Of a DNA stretch of 64,000 nucleotides, positions 1 to 9,100 are shown piece by piece. The stretch is taken from NCBI GenBank assembly GCA_934047225.1, contig OW203986.1:16061221-16125220 (forward strand), given 5' to 3'. A model generated the notes under the pieces. It did not search any database. It saw only the letters and a program-made list of their open reading frames with translations, and was not told the DNA's origin. A program made the position numbers and the translations under genes. The stretch's first letter is position 1. Every line of letters starts with the position of its first letter. Source of the DNA: Ypsolopha sequella. Lineage: Eukaryota; Arthropoda; Insecta; Lepidoptera; Ypsolophidae.

Positions 1-582
1 AAGGCCCTTCAACACTCGAAAAACATGAAATTTAGAGGTAACTTCGTATTTTTTTTCTATCGAGCTATTAAAGCTTTTGTGTTTTTTCTAAGATGAACCT
101 TACAGACCTATAGTCTATTATCTATATTATTTTGACTAAACCGATTGACTAAGTTGTGAATTTGACCTTATATGGACCCTTAAGCTACCACGGTGTGTTT
201 TTTATTATGTATGCATGTAGTCGAATTATTACCAACAGACAATCTTTATATTAATCTCGTCTCGTCCGTGCAGAGCGACAACGGTTGCTCTGCGATCAAA
301 AACCTCGGGATGGTTATTATTTAACTTCCACGAAATGTTAAAATAACCGGTGAAAGCCATCCATGCTACACACAGGTGTGCAACTGTGTATCTACCCCAC
401 TATATGTAACTGTACCATTATTAATAGGGTTCCGTAACTGAAATTATGTAAATGAAGACTGTCTGTCTGTCTGTCACAGCCACACTATTTTTTGCTTGAA
501 AGGCTGCAATATATTTTTCAACACATTTGCTCAAAAAATGCATTTACAAAGCCTGTATACATTGTTCGAAAGTTAAACATTA
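1..582. other. Gene-free AT-rich stretch with repeat fragment
   Basis: No coding frame. 425-480 carries an AGGGTTCCGTA followed by CTGTCTGT repeats, a fragment of the high-copy family described at 15045-15842. Confidence 0.4.
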
Positions 583-677
583 TACGCACTATACAATGGA
601 ACGTGCGGTAAAATAGGTACCTACTCTCACCTAAGTACCTATTTTACCGCATCCTCCGTTGTATAGCGCCGTGCGTA
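583..677. repeat. Inverted repeat, hairpin of about 40-bp arms
   Basis: Arms 583-620 and 635-677 are near-perfect complements, centred on TACTCTCACCTAAG. This is probably a short MITE or the 3'-flank hairpin of a transposon. Confidence 0.7.
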
Positions 678-723
678 TCCTTTACGGTTTTTTTTTTATT
701 TCCATAAAATAGTATATTTCATT

Positions 724-841
724 ACGAGTGCGGAAAGCCTGTCATTGCAAAGAGTTCCAACAAATGTCTACCCGAGCCGAGGCGCAGCCGAAGGTGAGGG
801 TTGACAGTCGGAACAAGTTGCAATGACGGTTCCGCACGTGT
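724..841. repeat. Inverted repeat around a GC-rich core
   Basis: Arms 724-750 and 818-841 are complementary (GTGCGGAA...GTCATTGCAA against its complement). Both this and 583-677 sit just 3' of the recombinase relic. Confidence 0.65.
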
Positions 842-972
842 ACTGAACAACTATTTTTAATACAGTTGCGAAAAAATGAAGCAATTTAATAAAATAATAA
901 AAACACAATAAACTCAACTAATCATTTATTTTTTATAAAAGTTATAATTTACATATATATTGAAATTGGTAC

Positions 973-976
973 AGTT
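973..976. repeat. Target-site duplication, left copy
   Basis: AGTT immediately outside the 3' LTR, matching AGTT at 6357-6360 outside the 5' LTR. Four bases is the usual size for Ty3/gypsy integrases. Flanking bases do not extend the match. Confidence 0.8.
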
Positions 977-1172
977 TATAGGATGTTTTTGTGGTCCTAT
1001 TTATAAATAAAGCTGTAGATAGCCAGTTATATCATATTTTATTGCTGATATTGTTACAATATTATTTCTAAGCTCAAGACAAGAGTTGACATCAGAAGTC
1101 ATTTTGTGACTCTATGGATGCATTTGTACGAATGCGCATGAAGGTTTTATTTGTGATGGGCGAGTCGCCACA
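977..1172 (-). repeat. 3' LTR of the CsRn1-type element
   Basis: Second copy of the 196-bp repeat. It follows a polypurine tract (minus strand) and is followed by the target duplication AACT (AGTT on the plus strand, 973-976). I saw no difference from the 5' LTR. Confidence 0.93.
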
Positions 1173-1183
1173 CCACCCCCCTA
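1173..1183 (-). other. Polypurine tract next to the 3' LTR
   Basis: Minus-strand TAGGGGGGTGG ends exactly where the 3' LTR begins. This is the expected plus-strand priming site for reverse transcription. Confidence 0.75.
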
Positions 1184-1422
1184 GGAGAAAGTTAACCCAT
1201 ACCTAAATAACTATAATCTTATAATGAAACAGGGGCAAACATAACATTTCTCATCCTTAGATTAACTAAACAGAATTACATTTAAAAGTCACAAAATATT
1301 TACAAAATCCTCGAAAGGCGAGTAAGTCAAATATGTAGAATAATGATATAGGGAATAATATTTACAACAACCATTAACATATTATGTAAACCTTACTAAC
1401 GGGTGGGAACCAAAACAGCAAG
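1184..1422 (-). other. 3' untranslated part of the retrotransposon
   Basis: Stretch between the last recognisable pol codons and the polypurine tract. It is AT-rich and no ORF or motif is seen. Confidence 0.5.
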
Positions 1423-4400
1423 TCAAAGGTCGAGAGGAGTCTTGAAACGAACACTCCGTCCCGAACGTGTTATGTAGTTTGGATTTATAGGTGCTGGGTT
1501 AATGGGGTTGGGAACAGAAGCAGAAACAGGGTCAGTAGAGTTACCAGGTACAAAAGAAGCTGCTGAGGGTGTAGCAGGAGCCGAAGCTGGTGTCAGAGTA
1601 ACCGATGACCAGGAGACTCAGCGTCAACGCAGAGGTATGCCGGTTTTACACGGTCGATGCTGACCTGTACGTTCTTGTCTCCAATGACAATAGTGAGCGT
1701 CTTATCCCTCCTAGAAACGACTTTATATGGTCCAGTGTAAGGAGGTTTTAAAGAAGGCCTCACCGTATCATCACGCAAGAAAACGTGACTAGAGGATGCC
1801 AAGTCCTTGCGAATAAAGATGGATTTCCTACCGTGTGCTGACGTAGGAGTAGGCTGCAGTTGCGACATACAACGCCTTAACTGTGTGGCAAAGTTAGTCA
1901 CATCAGTGTTGCAATGGGGAGCTGCGGAAGGTGAAATGAACTCACCGGGTAGGCACAAGGGTTCCCCGTACAATACCTCGGCGGGAGAAACTTGTAAGTC
2001 TTCCTTAAGAGAAGCACGCATCCCTAACAACGCCATGGGCAGGGCTTTACGCCACGTCTCTTGGTGGCACATCAGCGCAGCTTTCAATTGGCGGTGCATA
2101 CGCTCAACCAACCCGTTCGCACACGGGTGATAACTCGTGGTACGAACGCGCTTGGCTGAACAAAGTTGCATTAAAGCCTGAAAGAGGGCAGACTCAAATT
2201 GTCGGCCCTGATCTGTCGTTACCAAGGATGGAACGCCATATCTAGCGACCCAGCCGCTAAAAAATGTCTCGGCGACCTCCTCCGCTGTTATACCCACCAT
2301 CGGCCATGCTTCAGGCCATCGACTAAAACGGTCGACAGCTGTCAAACAGTAGTAAAAGCCTTTACTGTAAGGCAAAGGACCTATTATGTCCAAATGGACG
2401 TGGTGAAAACGCTTAGAAGGCGTGGCGAAGGTTCCGAGAGGAGAGTTAGTGTGCCGCGTAATTTTGCTACGTTGGCAAGCTTGGCAAGATCGAGCCCAAG
2501 TGCGGCAATCCTTTTGGATGTTAGGCCACACAAATCGCTCAGAGACGAGTTTGGCTGTATTTCGAGCACCTGGGTGACTAAGATTATGAATCTTATCAAA
2601 TACAGCACGTCTAAAATCGTGTGTGACAAATGGCCGGGGCTTCCCAGTAGAGGTGTCACAGTAAAGGAAAATATCGGTCCCAGGAACTGCGACTTTTTCA
2701 AGCTTGAGGGATGAGCGGTTCAACATCTCACGCAGTTCGTCGTTTGCCACCTGATCAGCGGCGAGAGCGGCGAAATTATCATCAAGGCGAATGGCCTCGA
2801 TGCGAGACATAGAGTCGGCCACCACGTTGTCCTTTTCGCTTATATGGACGATATCCGTCGTAAATTGGGATATGAAGGACAACTGATTAAGTTGAACTGG
2901 AGGTAACTTTTCACGACGTTGTGAAAATGCATAGATCAAGGGTTTATGATCCGTGTAAATACGCACATGTTGTGCCTCCAAAACATGTCGAAAATGTTGG
3001 ACAGCTTCATAGACGGCGAGTAGCTCTCGGTAATAGGCTGGCCATGTTGTTTGCCGAGTAGTAAGCTTTTTACTAAAAAATGCAAGAGGTTGCCAATCAT
3101 CTTCAACACGCTGTTGGAGACATGCTCCTACATGGGTGGAAGATGCATCTGTGAAAAGTCCCAGTGTGGCAGTGGTGTCGGGATGGGCTAGGATTGTTGC
3201 GCTAGCCAAATAATCCCTGCATTTTTGGAAAGCAGTTTCTAAATCCGTTGTCCAGGGGACGGGTTTCTTGCCCTTGAGTTGGGTGGAGGCCAACATGTCT
3301 ATAAGCGGAGCTTGATACTCAGCTGCGTTAGGTAGGAACCGGCGATAAAAATTTATCATGCCTAAAAACCTGCGTAGGCCTTCTACTGTTTCCGGCAAGG
3401 GGTAATTTTTGAGGGCCTCGATACTTTCTGGTGGTGGACGAATGCCGTCTTTGGAGATCCGGTGACCTAAAAATGTCACTTCCTAGGCACCAAAAGTACA
3501 CTTTGAGGTGTTGATGACTACGCCATATTCCGAAAGTCTTTGGAAAAGGGCACGAAGATGATGTTTGTGCTCCTCCTTTGAACGAGAATAAATCAGAATA
3601 TCGTCCACATAAGGAAAAACGAATTCAAGCCCGCGTACCACCTCGTCAATAAAACGCTGAAACGTTTGTCCCGCGTTACGTAACCCGAACGTCATATAAG
3701 GGAATTCAAAGAGGCCAAAGGGTGTTGTGATTGCCGTTTTAGCAATATCCTCTGACGAAACTGGTATTTGTTGGTAAGCTTTGACTAGATCCACAGTGCT
3801 AAATACGGTAGATCCTGCCAGGTCCTGACCAAAATCCCCTATATGACGAACGGGATAACGATCGGGGATGGTACGGGCGTCAAGGGCACGGTAGTCACCA
3901 CAGGGGCGCCAGCCATTGTCACCCTTCTTTGCCAAATGTAGTGGCGAGGACCAAGCGCTGTCGGAAGGTCGGGCAGTCCCACATGCAACCATCTCTTGGA
4001 ATTCCTTCCTGGCTGCCTGCAACTTCTGCGAGGCAAGACGGCGTGAGCGAGATGCAACCGGTGGACCCTCTGTAGTAACGATGTGATGCACCGTGTTATG
4101 CTTGATCGTCCTGTGGAGGCCGGGAGGCCGTGTGATGTCAGGGAACTCTTGCAATAACCTGATGTAAGGTGAGTCCCCAGCAACAATGGTTTTGACACTT
4201 GATTGGGAGACCTGGGCAATGGTAGCCTGTGTGGCTAATTTCGTAGAGCCGTCAATTAATTTAAGGTTACAGCAGTCTGGTAACAGATGATAATGTGCCA
4301 GAAAATCCGCTCCAATTATGGGACTGGCCACGTCCGCAATAATAAAATTCCATCGGAATTCCCGGCGTAGCCCAAGGTTCACACGTAAAGTAATGGAGCC

Positions 4401-4613
4401 GTAGGTTTTTATAGGGCTACCATTAGCGGCACGTACGTCGAATCCAGTAGGGTGATGTATACCCTTCATGAGCTGGCGTGGGTAGCAGCACAGATCTGAC
4501 CCAGTGTCGATCAGGTATCGGACCTTTGATACAGAGTCTGTTACGAATAAACGACGGCTGGAATGACCGAAGCAGTCAGATGCCGCCGCTACTGGCTGCT
4601 GGAGGAGTTTTCC
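1423..4613 (-). pseudogene. pol: pol polyprotein (protease, RT, RNase H, integrase) with in-frame TAG
   Basis: Pol is in the -1 frame relative to gag and opens in the gag 3' end near a GGAAAAC sequence (4607-4613), so a -1 frameshift is plausible. Domains in order: aspartic protease (DTGSDL), reverse transcriptase (catalytic YVDD), RNase H (FTDASS, YTDHKPL), integrase zinc domain (HNLSH ... CQACQ) and integrase core (LDIIGP, TTDQGRQFES, then HPCANGLVERMHR with the Glu). A TAG at 3483-3485 splits it inside the conserved segment between RT and RNase H (TFGA, stop, EVTFLGH). The main frame closes at TGA 1593-1595. Another frame continues to TGA 1423-1425 and encodes a basic tail (YITRSGRSVRFK) typical of the end of such Pol proteins, so a frameshift lies near 1600-1650. 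The element could not make a full Pol by itself. Confidence 0.88.
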
Positions 4614-5440
4614 TGGTCAGGCTTCCAACCACAAGGAGACATACACTTATTTGCCTGGTTGGCATACTTTTTGTGGTACCAGCAGAGGCGGGTGCTGGGC
4701 TGTGAAGAGGATCTGGACTTAGATCCTGAGCGAGAATTGGATCAATGGCGGTTAGACTGATTCTTTGTAAGGGCATCAACTTTCTTCGACAGTTCGAGTA
4801 AGCAACGCTTAATGTTCTCGAGTTCGCTAGTTGAGGAAGACGCTGCGTGTATGGCTGAGGGTGTGGAAGGGGACGGCGTTTCAGCAATAGCATCACCAAT
4901 TTCAGCGACTTTGTCAAGTGACAAGTCAAGCTGCGCCGTCAAAATCCTCTGCACCTCTTCCGGTAATCGGCGCATCCACAGCTCGCGTAATATATCTTCA
5001 TCCCCAACGGTCATTCCAGCCAGTGATCGCAAATGGCGGAGAAAAGCAGAAGGCTTCCTATCTCCCAGTTGTTCTTCACTCAATAATTTTCTCACCCGCT
5101 GCTCTTTTGACGAAGATAGCCTTCGAATGAGCTCCCTTTTCAGGTTCTCGTATTTGTTAGAGGCGGGCGGGTTGGCGATGACGTCCTCTACCACATCAGC
5201 CAAACGGGCACCCAGTTTGGACAAAATATGTCCGTACTTGGTGGGATCCTGTGAGATTCCAGCAATTTCGAACTGTGCCTCGGCCTGTGCAAACCATAGA
5301 GTTGGTTTATCCTCCCAAAAGTCACTCAGTTTGAGTGAAACAGCATTCACAAAAAACGGGTTTGAAACGGAGGGTTGCGTGCACGCAAGTTGCCTCTGTA
5401 ACTCCCATACTTGCTGCCTTAGTTCCTCCTCGGGAGACAT
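4589..5440 (-). pseudogene. gag: gag of the CsRn1-type element, with an in-frame TGA
   Basis: Structural capsid/nucleocapsid protein of the retrotransposon. The chosen start is the ATG at 5440 (MSPEEELRQQ); an upstream in-frame ATG at 5482 would add a short hydrophobic leader not expected for gag. A capsid-like part runs to residue 232 and is then cut by TGA at 4742-4744. The same frame stays open beyond the stop. It encodes an Arg/Ser-rich stretch and a zinc knuckle with the unusual spacing C-X2-H-X9-C-X3-C, starting with the residues CWYH. It ends at TAG (4589-4591), overlapping pol. The conserved knuckle after the TGA shows that the stop is either a recent nonsense mutation (for example CGA to TGA) or a readthrough site; mutation is more likely. 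Confidence 0.85.
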
Positions 5441-6146
5441 AATTAGTGAACAAATCGAATAGAAGCACAAAAACCAAAACAATACAATTATTAATTAATA
5501 ATAATTAATATAAAAGCAGAAGAAAAAAAATAATTCAGCAGGTGCTATCTACATACAAGTCATAAGGCAAAACACCAAACACAAAGAAATAAAAAAATAA
5601 ATCTACGTACTAAAAAGTTTTAAATATTAAATCTGATAACAGGTTTATGAGTCCTTACTATTTTGGGACAAATTTACAATAAGGTTAATACACACTCTGT
5701 ATATACAAAAGTATGCAAATAATCGAAATAAGTAACTTAAAATCAGGACAAACTATCACAATCTTATAAAAGAGAATTGAGATTAAGTTTGCAAAAACCT
5801 TTTTTTATTTTTTTTTTATTTTAGTTAAATGTTAAGTTAGTTTGCAGTTCACGGAACACTTTCACCAAGTTATTTCAAAGGTTCGAAAACAGATAAATGA
5901 AGAAAACGTGTTACCGTCTGTCCGTAGTCCATACTGTACCAGTTTGCAGTTAGGCAGTTTCCAGTGGCCCCTCTAGGTGTTATGTGGCGTGCAGCAGCAA
6001 TGCTGGATATCCCACAGGTGGCAGGAAGCTCAGGAAGTCGAAAGTTACAATGCCCAACCGGTGATATAATAGTTTGAAGAACGTGAACACAAAATATTGT
6101 AGTTCATACGGGCAACATAAACACAGAAGGTTGTAAGTATAGTTCA
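5441..6146 (-). other. Untranslated leader of the retrotransposon
   Basis: About 700 bases between the primer-binding site and the gag start. The stretch is AT-rich and shows no long reading frame. It probably holds packaging signals, but none can be recognised. Confidence 0.5.
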
Positions 6147-6159
6147 TACGGGGTCACCA
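6147..6159 (-). other. Primer-binding site, probably for tRNA-Trp
   Basis: On the minus strand, TGGTGACCCCGTA begins one base after the 5' LTR. It starts with TGG, the complement of a mature tRNA CCA end. From memory, the first 11 bases match the tRNA-Trp primer site reported for the CsRn1 family. The exact tRNA was not checked. Confidence 0.65.
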
Positions 6160-6160
6160 A

Positions 6161-6356
6161 TATAGGATGTTTTTGTGGTCCTATTTATAAATAAAGCTGT
6201 AGATAGCCAGTTATATCATATTTTATTGCTGATATTGTTACAATATTATTTCTAAGCTCAAGACAAGAGTTGACATCAGAAGTCATTTTGTGACTCTATG
6301 GATGCATTTGTACGAATGCGCATGAAGGTTTTATTTGTGATGGGCGAGTCGCCACA
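6161..6356 (-). repeat. 5' LTR of the CsRn1-type element
   Basis: 196-bp direct repeat identical by eye to 977-1172. Read on the minus strand it begins TGTGGCGACTCG and ends ACATCCTATA, and it contains an AATAAA-like polyadenylation signal. The ending is not the canonical CA, but the boundary is fixed by the target duplication outside and the primer-binding site inside. Confidence 0.93.
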
Positions 6357-6360
6357 AGTT
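6357..6360. repeat. Target-site duplication, right copy
   Basis: AGTT directly outside the 5' LTR. It pairs with 973-976 and defines the empty site within a tyrosine-recombinase-like reading frame. Confidence 0.8.
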
Positions 6361-6767
6361 TTTTAAACTAACTGGGGAAGTTTTAGGTTGCATATTTACT
6401 GTTTGAGACAAACTATTATTAATTTCGTATGATTGTTCATGTATATTTGTCAAAGGTGTTATACAATGGCGTTTGCTAGTTGATGGAATTGGATCTGATG
6501 AATTATCATTATCAACGAATGTAGATGGACGAACGTTCTCTTCAGTATTGTCATGTGAAGGAGACGGACTGGACTTTAAATTACTTAATGGATTGTGTGA
6601 TTTTTTTTCCCAGTTTCTAGTTTGTTGTTTAATGAATCAGCAATATAGCCTTCTGCAACTTTGTCTGACTTCCAACCTCCTCTCCACGCAATAAATTCGT
6701 CGTAGCGTAGATATGTAGCGACTTTTTGACTTTTCCGGTAAAATGTTCTCCGAAGAATTTTGTGCAA

Positions 6768-7911
6768 TACTGAGTTCCGGTGGTGTTAATTCAAATAAAA
6801 TATCGTCGAAATTACTAATTTTGTGCAACAACAAACAACTAAACTCGCAAAGAAAATTTTTGGAAAATGGCGTTAACCGTAAAAGAACATAAGCAGAGAT
6901 TTTTTTTGTTTTCTTAACCCATTCTGGGTAGGCAAAGGGGACTATGCGCATACAGCCAAGTCTTTAGTAGAATTTTTTTATTGATATGAAATGAAAATGA
7001 AATTTAATGAGATGAAATTAAATGAAACCTAACCTAACTCATTGAATCAAATCATTAAATCTGATATTGAAAAAAAAATTAGTAGCCTCTTTTTAGAAAT
7101 ATTTGCATGAATCATAAAAACTTCTATGAATTTTTTTAGTAAAAACTTCGTGGTTGGTTTTTTTCTTTTTAATAGACATTATTTTGAGAGTTGGGAAAGA
7201 GAACGCACGAGTTCGGAAAAGGTAAAGAAAAAGCTCGAGTATGTAATAACCCACATCCCGAACGCTATACGTCCTTGCAATACGCCACTTTTTGAGCAAC
7301 TGTATTAAGAAATAAAAAATGAAAGTAGCCTTTATAGATTTTTATTATTTTTTATTTCCCTTCGTTATTTTAAAAGAAATACTTAAACATTCTACATTTA
7401 TCCTGTACAGAAAAATTACGCAAAAAAAATTTGAACGTTTGTGTATTTCTTTTTAAATAACGAAAGGAAAAAAGTATTAAAATATTATATGAAAAAGATA
7501 CTTTGATCTCTTTACGCTAAAAAAAATATTTCAATGTGAAACAAAATAATTTTTTTTTTCTTTTTGCAACGCCAAATTACATTTTTCGTGATTTTAGTGA
7601 TCTTTCCGATTTTTTTTTCTCGATGATTGTGATACTTGTGTCAAATCTGAAAAATTGTATTGTTGTTCAACTTCTTAACTACTTACACAAATTTTATTTG
7701 TTAAAAATATTTTGTCTTAATATGCTAAATTGTCCAAACGCGAGAGAATGTTTGGCGCAACCGACCCTTAAAACGGCCGAATAATAACGTAATTTTCCAC
7801 CCTCATCTGAAGTCGGGTAAAAGACCATATTCAGGGCCATTTACGTATGTACAGTACGAGCCAAACTTCATTTTCTACTTCTTTTAGTTGCTTTTAGAGA
7901 CGGTTGTGTAA
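6768..7911. other. AT-rich stretch without recognisable genes
   Basis: Short frames occur on both strands but none has a recognisable motif or splice context. A minus frame (6951-6637) overlaps the relic in another frame and is not supported. Confidence 0.4.
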
Positions 7912-8080
7912 CAATGGTATCGATTCGGCGTAACACGACTTAACTTATTTGACAGGACTAACCTTATTTTAAGCGTTCCGTCTTTTTCTTTCTTTATCGA
8001 AAAGACAAGGACAGAACCGTTAAATTAAGTTTAGTCCTGTCAAATAAGTTAAGATGTGCTACACCGAATCGATACCATTG
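7912..8080. repeat. 169-bp fold-back MITE
   Basis: The ends CAATGGTATCGATTCGG (7912) and CCGAATCGATACCATTG (to 8080) are exact complements. Complementarity continues inward through TTATTTGACAGGACTAA. A partial copy of one end recurs at 8099-8120 and another around 31979-32030, so this is a dispersed family. Confidence 0.8.
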
Positions 8081-8793
8081 ACTAACAAATGTGCACATTG
8101 GTATCGATTCGGCATAACACTCCAATTTTAGTTATCATTTTTTTTTTCCTGTGTACTAAGTATTGTTTGGGGTTTTAGGGTGAGGTCATCAGATCACAAT
8201 AAACAAATTCCGACTACACCCACGATCCGGTCACGACCCTCAAAAAACGTAAAAAATCGTGGAGAAAAATTGGCTGTCAAACGTGACTGTGCAGCTAATT
8301 TCAGGCCACTCTAAACCACCATATACTATAAACCAGGGATCAGCAATTAGTTTCATTGCGGGTCCGTTTTTAACAAAAATAAATAGCAACCTAGATTTAA
8401 AATGTCATTGAAAAAATATAACCAAAAGAAATCAGAATACTTTATTATTAAGAATACATCTAATTAAAAAAATAAAGTAAGTAGCGGGCTAAATTGAATT
8501 ATCACAAATTTTTATGCTGATATGCTAAGGAACACACACCACCACTTACTATCCTCTTTTTTTTTTGCTGGTAACATACATCTGTCAAACAACCTTCTCA
8601 ACATTGTTTGTACACCGGTGTATTTCAAAACCGTTAGTCCTATGAACAACTTAACCAGCAAGCACAACGTTTTATTTTTCAGAGGATAAGTTCTCACACC
8701 ACGTCGATCGTCGTCGTGGAATCTCTCTTGTTCAAAAACCGTCGCATGAACGGTTCACTTGCGCTTATTTTGCTGCTTTTATTAAGTGTTTTC
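8081..8793. other. Upstream flank of eEF1B-delta
   Basis: Contains a second partial end of the 7912 MITE (8099) and a fragment resembling one end of a hAT MITE (8334-8370, GGGATCAGCAATTAG). No gene is seen. The last 100 bases probably form the promoter. Confidence 0.35.
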
Positions 8794-8853
8794 CTTTTTA
8801 AATACGGTGCTACACTGCCAGTTTAAACTTCATTCCAAAAGAAACCATATCAC
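8794..8853 (+). promoter_or_regulatory. eEF1delta: Putative transcription start and 5' UTR exon of eEF1B-delta
   Basis: TTCCTTTTT at 8791-8799 fits the TCT initiator and 5' TOP start used by translation-factor genes, giving a likely start near 8794. A strong donor (CAC|GTAAGT) follows at 8853/8854. It would splice to the acceptor at 9094, six bases before the ATG. This is inferred from motifs only. Confidence 0.4.
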
Positions 8854-9100
8854 GTAAGTTTCTAGAAAACCTTCAGCACAATTTAATATTTACCCTTTAA
8901 CTCTAACCTCAATCACCTTCGCTAATGTCAGTGTATGAACATTAGGGAGGGACGTCTTTTCGCTCATTACTCGATTTTATCGGAAATAATGTGAGAAAAC
9001 ACGTTACAGGGAAGCTAGATAAAACGGATTTGATTGAGTGACATAATTTTCTTTTCTACAAAATCTTTTATTATGTGTACCTATGAATTTACAGATCAGT

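Larger units (their letters stand above)
977..6356 (-). mobile_element. Ty3/gypsy LTR retrotransposon, CsRn1-type, full length but with broken ORFs
   Basis: Complete element on the minus strand. Two 196-bp LTRs (6161-6356 and 977-1172) look identical base for base. They are flanked by a 4-bp target duplication (AGTT at 973-976 and 6357-6360). Next to the 5' LTR is a tRNA primer-binding site, next to the 3' LTR is a polypurine tract, and gag and pol lie between them. Pol domains run protease, reverse transcriptase, RNase H, integrase, the Ty3/gypsy order. The gag zinc finger is C-X2-H-X9-C-X3-C, and the primer site starts TGGTGACCCCG. I recall both as marks of the CsRn1 clade, which includes Kabuki of Bombyx. 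There is no envelope ORF. Identical LTRs imply a recent insertion, yet gag and pol carry two in-frame stops and a probable frameshift. Confidence 0.93.
926..6767 (-). pseudogene. Crypton-like tyrosine-recombinase relic split by the LTR element
   Basis: Minus-strand coding relic in two pieces, 6361-6767 and 926-976, with the retrotransposon between them. The right piece has the C-terminal signature of Crypton/DUF3504-type tyrosine recombinases (GGWKSDKVAEGYIADS), preceded by an LRRT-containing stretch. After a one-base frame change at an A8 tract (6601-6608) a Ser/Asn/Pro-rich tail runs on. If one copy of AGTT is removed with the element, that tail frame crosses the insertion site and ends at TAA (926-928), close to an AATAAA. 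The N-terminal catalytic part is not recognisable upstream. Assignment rests on one motif, so it is tentative; the ORF continuity across the junction is seen directly. Confidence 0.5.

Noticed and set aside
1807..2714. Plus-strand open frames across this stretch
   Set aside because: They are antisense to the integrase and RNase H part of pol, which has clear motifs on the minus strand.
4812..5462. 216-codon plus-strand frame
   Set aside because: Antisense shadow of gag.
6637..6951. 104-codon minus-strand frame
   Set aside because: It overlaps the recombinase signature in the wrong frame and has no motif of its own.
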